This document shows, one piece after another, positions 1 to 7,980 of a DNA stretch of 64,000 bases; within the stretch, counting starts at the first letter, position 1, and every line of letters starts with the position of its first letter. The notes beneath the pieces are model-generated. The model made no database searches, was not told where the DNA came from, and saw nothing but the letters and a program-made list of their open reading frames with translations. Location of the stretch: contig DATKUK010000013.1 of NCBI GenBank assembly GCA_035530655.1, positions 39,241 through 103,240 on the forward strand, given 5' to 3'. The stretch is from DATKUK01 sp035530655 (GTDB lineage Bacteria > Planctomycetota > Phycisphaerae > UBA1845 > DATKUK01). The position numbers and the translations under genes are program-made.

Positions 1-2506
1 CGAAGCGCCCCATCTCGGCCAGTTGCACCATGCGCCCGCCTCGGCCGCTCACATACATCTGCGACAGCAGGGCCACATCGCTGCGCTTGGCCACCGAAAG
101 CTGGATCACGATCGCCAGCGGGTTCACCTCGTCGCCCAGTCGCATGACGCTGACGGGCGTGCCGGCCACCGCCGCCCGAACGACCTCGGCCACCTCGAAT
201 GTGCTCAGACCGGCCAGGGCAGCCTTCTCCTTGTCGAGGATGAAGCGAAGCTTGACCTGCTCGGCCTCGATGGTGTCGTCCACGTCGACCACGCCGGGCT
301 CGTCGGTGAGCCGCTGCCGCACCGTGTGGACGGCCGCAATCAGATCTTCATAGCTGTGGTAAGGCTGACCGTAGATTTCGGCCACCACCGTCGAGAGCAC
401 CGGCGGGCCGGGCGGCACCTCGACGACCTTGATGTTTGCGCCGTTGCGCTGAGCGATTGCCGTCAGATCGTTGCGGATGCGGAGGGCCATCTCGTGGCTC
501 TGCTGTCGGCGCTCGTACTTGTGCACGAAGTTGACGCGAATGTCGGCCACGTTCGGCCCGCGCCGCAGGTAGTAGTGGCGAACCATGCTGTTGAAATCCA
601 TCGGCGAGGCCGTCCCGACGTACGTGATGACGTCGGTCACTTCGCCCACGCCGCGCAGGTAACGGGCCAGATCGGCGGTAACGGCTTCGGTCCGCTCCAG
701 CGTGGTGCCTTCGGGCATGTCGACCACCACCTGAAGCTCGTTCTTGTTGTCGAACGGGAGCATCTTCAGCGGCACGCGGCGGTCCATCGCCAGCCAGCAC
801 GAGAAGCCGAACAACACCACCATCACGCCCAGCAGCGTCCACCGGGCCGCGCGGCGAGTGAGCATCGGCTGGATCGCCGCGCGATACGCACGGTACACGA
901 GCGAGTCTTCCAGGACGTAGGGCTTTTCTTCGCCCTTACCGTACTCGCCCTTGAGCACGTGGTACGACATCCATGGCGTGATCGTAAACGCCACCACCAG
1001 CGACATAAGCATGGCCAGCGGCACGTTCAACGCCATGGGCCTCATGTAGGGCCCCATCATGCCGGTGATGAACAGCATCGGAATAAAGCTGACGATCACG
1101 GCCAGCGTCGCCAGGATGATGGGCGGGCGCACCTCGTTGACGGCCGTCAGCACCGCTGCGAGCGGCTTCTGCTTGCGCATCTTGAGGTGGCGGAAGATGT
1201 TCTCCACGTCGACGATCGGATCGTCGACCACCAATCCCAGCGCCAGAATCAGCGCGAACAGCGTCACACGATTGATCGTGTAGCCTGCCAGCCAGTTGAT
1301 CAGCAGTGTCAGCGCAAAGGTGATGGGCACAGCCGTGGCCACAATCAGTCCCTCGCGCCAGCCGAGCGTGACGGCAATCAGCGCAATGACGATGACGATG
1401 GCCACAGCCAACCCCTCGACCAGTTCGTTGACCTTGTCGTTGGCCGTCTTGCCGTAATCGCGCGTGATGCGGGCTTGTACGCCTTCCGGCAGAACCGACG
1501 ACTTGAGCTGCTCGACGCGCTGTTGCACCGCTGCCGAGACTCGCCGTGCGTCCCACCCCTTCCTCTTGGACACGGCGACGGTGACGGCTGGGAAGTCGTG
1601 CCCCGATTCGCGCCCGACCGCATCGACCGCTTCCTCGGCGGCCGGTCCGAACCCGAACCGGCAGTAATCCGTCGGCTCAGCGGGCCCGTCGACCACCCGC
1701 GCTACCTCCCTCAGATACACCGGCCGACCGCCGGCCACACCGATAACCAGGTCCGCCAACTCGTCTACCGATGCGAATGCCGTGCCCGCCTCGACTGCGT
1801 AACGCCGATCGGCGTGGTCGAAACCATTGGCCGGCAGCGTCACATTCGCCCCGCGCAGCGCATTGGCCAGTTGTTGTACGGAGACCCCGCGCGACGCCAT
1901 CTGATCCGGGTCGAACAGCACGCGGACCTGTCGCTCCGGCCCACCGATGACCTCCGTTCGCCCCGTGCCGGGCACCTCACCCAGCCGCAACTCCAGCTCT
2001 TCAGCCATTCGCCGCAGCGTGAAGTCGTCGTAGCGGTCGGACCACAGCGTGACGGCGACGACGGGCACGTCGTCGATCTCGATCGGCTTGACCACCCAGC
2101 CGGCCACCTGAGGCGGCACGACGTCGGTGTTCATTGAAATCTTGTTGTAGAGCTTGACCAGACTGTCTTCGCGGTCCTCGCCGACGTAGAAGCGGACGGT
2201 CACCACCGCCTGGTCGGCACGACTCATCGAATAGACGTATTCGACGCCGTCGATCTGGTAGAGCAGCTTCTCCAGACGCGTGGCGACCTGCCGCTCGACT
2301 TCTCGCGCCGATGCACCCGGCACGCTGACCATTACGTCGGCCAGCGGCACGATGATCTGCGGCTCTTCCTCGCGCGGGGTGACCCAGAGCGCCACGCCGC
2401 CGGCCAGCAGCGCCACGATCACCAGCATCGCCGAGAGGTTGCTGCGCAGAAAGGCCTCGACCACCCGGCCGGTCCACGGCTGTCGGGATAATTGCGGCTC
2501 GCTCAT
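1..2506 (-). CDS. RND-family efflux transporter permease (3' end beyond window)
   Basis: The frame is open from an ATG at 2506 to the left edge, 835 codons without a stop, so the C-terminal part is missing. It encodes an inner-membrane, proton-driven resistance-nodulation-division pump. Just after the start there is a first transmembrane helix (AMLVIVALLAGGVALW), then a porter region, then a block of helices around residues 340-530. The motif GLVVDDPIVDVENIFRH near residue 427 matches the TM4 element of AcrB and keeps both proton-relay aspartates. The start codon overlaps the stop of the adaptor gene as ATGA (2503-2506), so the two are translationally coupled. The substrate (drug, metal or other) cannot be told. 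No outer-membrane factor is visible; it may lie beyond the edge. Confidence 0.9.
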   Translation of the reverse strand, partial: MSEPQLSRQPWTGRVVEAFLRSNLSAMLVIVALLAGGVALWVTPREEEPQIIVPLADVMVSVPGASAREVERQVATRLEKLLYQIDGVEYVYSMSRADQAVVTVRFYVGEDREDSLVKLYNKISMNTDVVPPQVAGWVVKPIEIDDVPVVAVTLWSDRYDDFTLRRMAEELELRLGEVPGTGRTEVIGGPERQVRVLFDPDQMASRGVSVQQLANALRGANVTLPANGFDHADRRYAVEAGTAFASVDELADLVIGVAGGRPVYLREVARVVDGPAEPTDYCRFGFGPAAEEAVDAVGRESGHDFPAVTVAVSKRKGWDARRVSAAVQQRVEQLKSSVLPEGVQARITRDYGKTANDKVNELVEGLAVAIVIVIALIAVTLGWREGLIVATAVPITFALTLLINWLAGYTINRVTLFALILALGLVVDDPIVDVENIFRHLKMRKQKPLAAVLTAVNEVRPPIILATLAVIVSFIPMLFITGMMGPYMRPMALNVPLAMLMSLVVAFTITPWMSYHVLKGEYGKGEEKPYVLEDSLVYRAYRAAIQPMLTRRAARWTLLGVMVVLFGFSCWLAMDRRVPLKMLPFDNKNELQVVVDMPEGTTLERTEAVTADLARYLRGVGEVTDVITYVGTASPMDFNSMVRHYYLRRGPNVADIRVNFVHKYERRQQSHEMALRIRNDLTAIAQRNGANIKVVEVPPGPPVLSTVVAEIYGQPYHSYEDLIAAVHTVRQRLTDEPGVVDVDDTIEAEQVKLRFILDKEKAALAGLSTFEVAEVVRAAVAGTPVSVMRLGDEVNPLAIVIQLSVAKRSDVALLSQMYVSGRGGRMVQLAEMGRF

Positions 2507-3615
2507 TGCTCCACACCCGCCCAGAACGATGTCGCGTCAGTCACCAGTCGCCAGCTCTGCTCGGGCGACAGCCCGGAGAGGATCTGCATCACCTCTTTGC
2601 CGCTTTCGGAATCGACGCTGCGCGCGCCCGTGCGAACGAACTGCCGCCGGATGTGTCCGTCCTCGACCACCAGCACCATCTCGAGTTGCCCGACGTTCAT
2701 CACCGTCGAAGCCGGCACCCGCAACTCGCGCCGCTGCCCCAGCGGAATCTCCAGCCGACCGAACATGCCCGGGATGATGCCGGGAGCACACGGTCCGACG
2801 ACCTTGACTTGAAACGAGCGGCTCATCGGATCGGCCTCGGGGACGATCTCGCTGACACGGCCCTGGCAGCTCTTGTTCAGCGCTTCCACATGCACGGTCA
2901 GGTCTTCGCCCACCTTCAATCGTTCGGCCAGCGACTCGCGCACCGTGGCGACCAACTGCAAGCGGTCGAACAGCTTGACCAGCGGCTGACCTGGCTTGGC
3001 CATGTCGCCCGCTTCAGCCAACTTGTCGATCACAATGCCGTCCATGGGCGAGCGGATGACCGCATAGTCCAGGACCGTCTGCGCCTCGGTGACTGCTTGG
3101 CTGGCCTGCTCGTAGCGGGCCTGCGCGGCGCGCAGGTTGTTCTCGGCTGTGGTCGCCTCCCGCTCGGTGGCCGCTGCACTTTCAAGCAGTCGCTTGATGC
3201 GCTCGCTGTCAACCTGGGCTTGATCCAACGCCGCCTTCGCCGCATCGCGCGCTGCAGCCGCCTGCTCCAGACGGGCCGCAAGATCCGCGTCATCCAACAC
3301 GACCAGCACATCGTTCGCCTTGACAGCCTGTCCGGCCGCAACGTTGATCGCCTTGATCCGCGCCAGGATCTTCGCGCTCACTTCCGTCGCGCGGACCGCC
3401 TCGATGCTGCCCACCGCACTATCAACCACCGACACGTCGGCGGCGTTACAGAGCACGGTGGCCGCACCGCCGAGCAGAATCCTCGGCTTAGCCAGTTCCC
3501 CCGGCGCGATCTTCTCGTGAAAGCTGCCGGCCAGCCACAGCAACAGCAGCACAACGACGGCCCCACAGACCACTACGACCGCCACCGTGCGCAGCATCTT
3601 GACCCACCGTTTCAT
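2503..3615 (-). CDS. RND efflux periplasmic adaptor (membrane fusion protein, HlyD/AcrA family)
   Basis: The 370-residue protein bridges the inner-membrane pump and an outer-membrane channel. A single N-terminal membrane anchor (about residues 8-30) is followed by a lipoyl half-motif (VSAKILARIKAINVAAGQAV), an alanine-, glutamate- and arginine-rich coiled-coil hairpin (about 110-185), the second lipoyl half (VIRSPMDGIVIDKLAEAGD) and a beta-barrel. This is the usual domain order and length of the family. It is first in a two-gene operon and overlaps the permease by four bases. The upstream 150 bases to the sulfatase stop show no clear promoter. Confidence 0.9.
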   Translation of the reverse strand: MKRWVKMLRTVAVVVVCGAVVVLLLLWLAGSFHEKIAPGELAKPRILLGGAATVLCNAADVSVVDSAVGSIEAVRATEVSAKILARIKAINVAAGQAVKANDVLVVLDDADLAARLEQAAAARDAAKAALDQAQVDSERIKRLLESAAATEREATTAENNLRAAQARYEQASQAVTEAQTVLDYAVIRSPMDGIVIDKLAEAGDMAKPGQPLVKLFDRLQLVATVRESLAERLKVGEDLTVHVEALNKSCQGRVSEIVPEADPMSRSFQVKVVGPCAPGIIPGMFGRLEIPLGQRRELRVPASTVMNVGQLEMVLVVEDGHIRRQFVRTGARSVDSESGKEVMQILSGLSPEQSWRLVTDATSFWAGVEQ

Positions 3616-3768
3616 GACCCACCCTCCCCGTTGGCATATGTCGCCCGGACGTCCGACTCGTCCACGGCATCAGATCGAGAACTGAATCGAGGCCCGCAAC
3701 CCATCCTGCTCTACTGAGGCCGACGAATCCACACCACCCGGAAGCAGCCGGCGGACCCTGCGCCCGGC

Positions 3769-5202
3769 TCAGACCATACTAAAGCCGCGCGGGTCCTCGT
3801 CAAACGGTGTTACGTCACTACAGCCCAGATACCAATCCAACAACCGCTTCTGAAGACCCTCCTGCACGTCGGCATAGTCGGCGTGGCCGTACACGTTGTG
3901 CAGCTCGCAGGAATCGGCCTGCATATCATACAGCTCGCACAGACCGTGCGCCCGATAGATCAGCTTGTGCGAGGCGGTACGGATCATCGTGGCCCGGCAG
4001 ACGCTGTCCGGATGCTCCTGCTGTTGCGTGCACTTGGGGTAGTACAGATTGTCGGGCGCGATGCCCGCCAAGTCGCCCACGTCGCGGCCCTCGAAGCAGT
4101 GCGGCTCGAAACGATCATAGCCCCCTTCGCTGAAGGCGGCGCGGTCCGCGTCGCCCGGCTCGCCGCCAAGCTGAGGCGTCAGACTTCGAGCAAAATGCGA
4201 ATGCCCTGGTTCGACGCCCGCCAGGTCGAGCACCGTGGCCGTGATGTCGAACGCCTCCACGCACTCGCTCACGACGTGACCGCCCCTGCCGCCCGGCACG
4301 CGCATGACGCACGGGATTCGCACGATGCAGTCATCCAGCGCGCTGGGCCATTTCTCGACCAAACCGTAATCGCCGGCCCAGTCGCCGTGGTCACTGTAGA
4401 AGACGATGGCTGTGTCGTCGGCATGCCCGCTCTGCTCCAGCGCGGTCAGCAATCGTCCGAACAACTCGTCGACTTCGGCAATCTGACCCAGATACGCTGC
4501 ATTTACCTGGCGAAGGATGCCTGGATCGATTCGGTCCAGATTGCGGTACCGTCGGATAAGCCCGAAGTAGTCCGGCTTGTCCGGCAAATCGGCCGGTCGA
4601 AGGGCCGGCAAATCGTCCGGAGCGATCATCTCATGCCAGCGACGCGCCGCGGCGTACGTGGGGTGCGGAAACGACAGAGGCAGGTAGATGCAGAACAGTT
4701 CTTTCGGACCCGCCTCCAAATAGTCAATCGCCGCCTGCACACAGAGTTCGTCGTGCGTAGGCCCCTCGACCTCGGGATCGCGAGGTCGTCCCAGAAACGT
4801 GTAGTACTCCAGATCGTCCGGTGCATACAGCGGCTCGGGCTTCGACTTGCCCTTGGGCGCCTCGGCGCCGCTGACGCTCTTGGACCACGAACCCCGCGCC
4901 AGCAGATCGTTCTTGCCCCACCATCGCACGTCATAGCCGGCCTGCTTGAGATACGCCAACAGGTTCGGCTCGTCGGGGCGCAGCAAATGCCACAGGGTGC
5001 GATGGCCGCGCACGTGCGGATACCAGCCTGTCATCAGGCTGCACCGCGACGGCGAGCACACCGGGTGCTGCACAAAGCAGTTATCAAAACGCGTGCCCTG
5101 AGCCGCCACACGGTCCAGGTTTGGTGTGTGCGCCAGCGGATGCCCGTAGCAGCGGGCGCTTTCAGCTCGCATCTCGTCGGGATTGAAGAGAACGAAATTC
5201 AC
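3769..5202 (-). CDS. Sulfatase (formylglycine-dependent)
   Basis: This is a type I sulfatase that hydrolyses sulfate esters, probably of a sulfated polysaccharide. The signature C-x-P-x-R is present as CSPSR, with Cys49 as the residue to be oxidised to formylglycine. The N-terminal NPDEMRAES segment and the later SDHGDW metal-site segment also fit the family. The open frame reaches 5316, but I chose the GTG at 5202 (protein begins VNFVLFNPDE) because the family begins there; the extra upstream residues look like noise. That gives 477 residues. No signal peptide is evident with this start, so it may act in the cytoplasm on imported oligosaccharides. No formylglycine-generating enzyme lies in the window. 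Confidence 0.88.
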   Translation of the reverse strand: MNFVLFNPDEMRAESARCYGHPLAHTPNLDRVAAQGTRFDNCFVQHPVCSPSRCSLMTGWYPHVRGHRTLWHLLRPDEPNLLAYLKQAGYDVRWWGKNDLLARGSWSKSVSGAEAPKGKSKPEPLYAPDDLEYYTFLGRPRDPEVEGPTHDELCVQAAIDYLEAGPKELFCIYLPLSFPHPTYAAARRWHEMIAPDDLPALRPADLPDKPDYFGLIRRYRNLDRIDPGILRQVNAAYLGQIAEVDELFGRLLTALEQSGHADDTAIVFYSDHGDWAGDYGLVEKWPSALDDCIVRIPCVMRVPGGRGGHVVSECVEAFDITATVLDLAGVEPGHSHFARSLTPQLGGEPGDADRAAFSEGGYDRFEPHCFEGRDVGDLAGIAPDNLYYPKCTQQQEHPDSVCRATMIRTASHKLIYRAHGLCELYDMQADSCELHNVYGHADYADVQEGLQKRLLDWYLGCSDVTPFDEDPRGFSMV

Positions 5203-5415
5203 TCTCCGAGCCCTCACGCAGCCTCGACTGTCTGCGACTCGCCATGCAGAATAGCACTGCCCCAAGAAGGCAGCAACCAGAGGCGAGAAGCCGCTCGAAC
5301 GCGCCCGCCGGCACAATCGAACCGAACGGTGCAGGAGCCTTCAAAGGCGCTGCCCGGATACACAACGTGCGTCGAAGACGTACATCACACAATTCACGCC
5401 GTGCAAGTTCGCCGC

Positions 5416-7473
5416 TCAACGTCGAGTTGGGCTCGTCCCGTCGCGGTCTACCACCAGCAGCCAGCCCGGGCGCAACGTTCGCCGCAGCTCGCCCGCGCCC
5501 AGCTTGGCCGATTCAGCGAGGTGACCGTCCTGATCGAACAGCTCGTACCCACCCGACAGGCAGCGGCCGCTTCGAATTCTGACCTGCCTCGCGTCCGACG
5601 TCCTGTTCGCCGCGATCAGACCGATCTGCAAGCCAACGGCCTGTTCGATAAGCGACGCTCCCAACTCGGTAAAGTCCATCGACCGATAAAAACCCGCATC
5701 GCCCGAGTCCGGCAAGTGAATCGTCAGCCATGTGCCGCTATCGACACATGGCAGCCATTGGTCGGACGTGCCTTGGGCAGCCCGACGCGCGTCTTGCCAC
5801 GCAACGTCCAACCCCTCGTGGCCAAGATCCCGCAAGACATCGGCGACATGGTCGCCGCATCGGCCAAGCCATCCCCGCCCGCGATGTACCGCAACCGACG
5901 CGCGATCCTGCTGGTGGCAGGTTACGTCTATCACGGCGTCAAACGGTCCGTCTTGAGGGCTTGGGCCTTCGCCGTCAGCCAGCGCGTCCCAAACGAGGCG
6001 CACGCGGCGGGCCACTTCCCGACCAGGCCCGCCCATCTGCACGTCCCTCGCCAGACTGCGAAGCCAAACCAGGACGCTGTAGAAGCCCACCCATCGCCTC
6101 GAACCATACCCGGTTCGCAGCAACACACGCTTTTCGGACACAACACGTTCAGACCCCCACAGACGCACCAGAGGGCGGTTTCGCGGGTCCGTCACCTCCA
6201 CCGCCTCGAATCGCTTGGCCAGCTCCCACACCTGAGAGGCCGCGTCACGCCGCGTCCTGGCCGGCATAACGTATTGCCCCAGGCTCACCCGCTGCCGGCC
6301 CAGCGCGTTGAGCAGTAAGGTGCCTGCCGGCTCGTTCTCGGCGAGATTGCTTGCCGACGACGAGGCGAGCCACGCGTCCATCACCAGCACGCCACCACCG
6401 CGCCTGTCGGCACGGTACAGCACGAGCGGATGCTCGCTTGTCTTGTCATACTCCCCTTCGCTGCTGAGGACAACCTGGAACCCTTCGGCCGAGAGCAGTC
6501 GCTTCAATCCACGTGTCATGACGATTTGCCGCTGACAAAACCAGCCGTTGGCGTCGGCGTCCCAGCAGTACGGCAACACGTCCCACAACGCAAAGCCACG
6601 AGTAATGAAGTTCGCCCATACGATGCGGCCGGCCGGCGGGGCGAGCTGCTGCCACACGATTCGCGTCTCCACCACGTCGCGCCCTCGGCTGTTGACCGCC
6701 CGCTCAAACGCCCCCAGCGAAGCGATCGCCAAGCCGCGGCGACCCCACTGCTCGAGTTGCTCCAGCGAAGCGCCCGGCCACGATCCGTCCTCGATAAAGA
6801 TGGCTTCGGCGGTGTTCGGTCCTCGCCGCAGTTGCGCCAGGCTTCGCCAACGTACCGCCTGCAACCCGAGACGACACGCAAGCCAGCGAGCGAGTCTTGA
6901 ATCGCTCCCAGCCGGTCCGTAGACGATCGCACGCTTGGCGCGGATTGGCGACGGATAGGCCAACGGAGGCGGCACCGCAGCCAGCACGTGAGACGACTCT
7001 TCGCGCTCCTCGACGGGAATCATTCGCACCGCGTCCAGCCAGCACCGCCCACCACGCCCGCAGACCCCGATCTGAAGCTCCAGCACAGCAGCGCCCGCCG
7101 GACGATCGACGTATTGCCGCCACAGGCGCCATTCGTCGGCCGACAGCTCTGCCCGCCAGAAGTGCTCCCGCAGGCACCGGCCGTCGGCTCGCCAGCCCAC
7201 ACGTAGACCCACGCCGCTCACCTTCGAATCGCTTCGACCGACCAGTTCCAATCGGTAGGCCTGACCTGTTCGACAATGAATCCGCTGCCAGAGTCCACCC
7301 GCCCCGCCGCCATCGCCCAACTCGATGCACAGGCTCCGCTCGCCCGTTCGTCGGCCGGGCCCGAACGACCACGCGGCCTGACCGTCGATCACCAACCATC
7401 GCCACCCGACCGGCCGACGCCTGCCAAGTGAGAAATCCCCATTACGCAAACGATTCTTCAGTTTCTGATCCAT
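5416..7473 (-). CDS. Unrecognised 685-residue protein with CBM4/9-like N-terminal domain
   Basis: I do not recognise the whole protein. Residues 8-155 look like a carbohydrate-binding beta-sandwich: it opens LRNGDFSLG, has the PVGW tryptophan segment, and ends with a strand like CWLDAVRMIPV, as in CBM4/9 modules. The rest (about 185-685) has no motif I can assign; it has alternating strands such as RAIVYGPAGSD and a tryptophan-rich centre. No signal peptide or membrane helix is visible. It is encoded behind the STAS gene and in front of the sulfatase, with about 210 bases to the sulfatase start, so a role in polysaccharide handling is a guess from context. Start ATG at 7473. Confidence 0.6.
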   Translation of the reverse strand: MDQKLKNRLRNGDFSLGRRRPVGWRWLVIDGQAAWSFGPGRRTGERSLCIELGDGGGAGGLWQRIHCRTGQAYRLELVGRSDSKVSGVGLRVGWRADGRCLREHFWRAELSADEWRLWRQYVDRPAGAAVLELQIGVCGRGGRCWLDAVRMIPVEEREESSHVLAAVPPPLAYPSPIRAKRAIVYGPAGSDSRLARWLACRLGLQAVRWRSLAQLRRGPNTAEAIFIEDGSWPGASLEQLEQWGRRGLAIASLGAFERAVNSRGRDVVETRIVWQQLAPPAGRIVWANFITRGFALWDVLPYCWDADANGWFCQRQIVMTRGLKRLLSAEGFQVVLSSEGEYDKTSEHPLVLYRADRRGGGVLVMDAWLASSSASNLAENEPAGTLLLNALGRQRVSLGQYVMPARTRRDAASQVWELAKRFEAVEVTDPRNRPLVRLWGSERVVSEKRVLLRTGYGSRRWVGFYSVLVWLRSLARDVQMGGPGREVARRVRLVWDALADGEGPSPQDGPFDAVIDVTCHQQDRASVAVHRGRGWLGRCGDHVADVLRDLGHEGLDVAWQDARRAAQGTSDQWLPCVDSGTWLTIHLPDSGDAGFYRSMDFTELGASLIEQAVGLQIGLIAANRTSDARQVRIRSGRCLSGGYELFDQDGHLAESAKLGAGELRRTLRPGWLLVVDRDGTSPTRR

Positions 7474-7589
7474 TGCATCCGCAGCTATCTATCCGCCGGC
7501 ACAAGGTCGAGCCCCGACCGCTCGGACCGACCGGCAACACACCGACAAACTCGGGAGCCCTCGGCGATCTGAACAACCAACCCAGCCGC

Positions 7590-7961
7590 TCATCCCACCG
7601 TTGACACACCAAAGACGTTTAAAGCCTTTTCTTCATCAGGCTGGAACTCGAACAGCTTGTCGAGTTTGCTGATGTGAAACACCTCGCGAAGCTGCTTGCG
7701 CAGCCCGCAGATCACCATCCTGCCCTTGACGGCCTGAAGCTTCTTCCGCACCGTCAGCAACACACCCAGCGTCTGTGAGCTGAGGAATCGCACTTTGCTG
7801 AAGTCGAGCACCAGTTGCCTGCGATCCAGTTTGTCCACCAGGTCGTAGAGCTGTTGCGCGATGGCTTCGACCTGCATGGTGTCGAGGATGGTCGAATCGC
7901 CGAAATCCACTACCGTTACGTTTCTCAAATGCTGGATGAGCAGCTCTGGTTTTGCGGGCAT
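7590..7961 (-). CDS. STAS-domain protein (anti-sigma factor antagonist type)
   Basis: The 123-residue single-domain protein resembles SpoIIAA/RsbV. The segment FLSSQTLGVLL carries the serine that is phosphorylated in this family, which frees or blocks binding to a HPK-like kinase/anti-sigma partner. GGGGAGC lies seven bases before the ATG at 7961. It sits 19 bases downstream of lon and is probably co-transcribed with hsp20 and lon, which suggests a stress-response link (inference). No cognate anti-sigma kinase is nearby. Two other STAS proteins occur in this window (46911 and 52399). Confidence 0.88.
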   Translation of the reverse strand: MPAKPELLIQHLRNVTVVDFGDSTILDTMQVEAIAQQLYDLVDKLDRRQLVLDFSKVRFLSSQTLGVLLTVRKKLQAVKGRMVICGLRKQLREVFHISKLDKLFEFQPDEEKALNVFGVSTVG

Positions 7962-7980
7962 AATCTGCTCCCCGTGTAGC

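Noticed and set aside
23..2137. 704-residue open frame on the plus strand, rich in His, Arg and Gln
   Set aside because: It is antisense to the RND permease and has the biased composition of a shadow frame in GC-rich DNA; the minus-strand frame has clear RND motifs.
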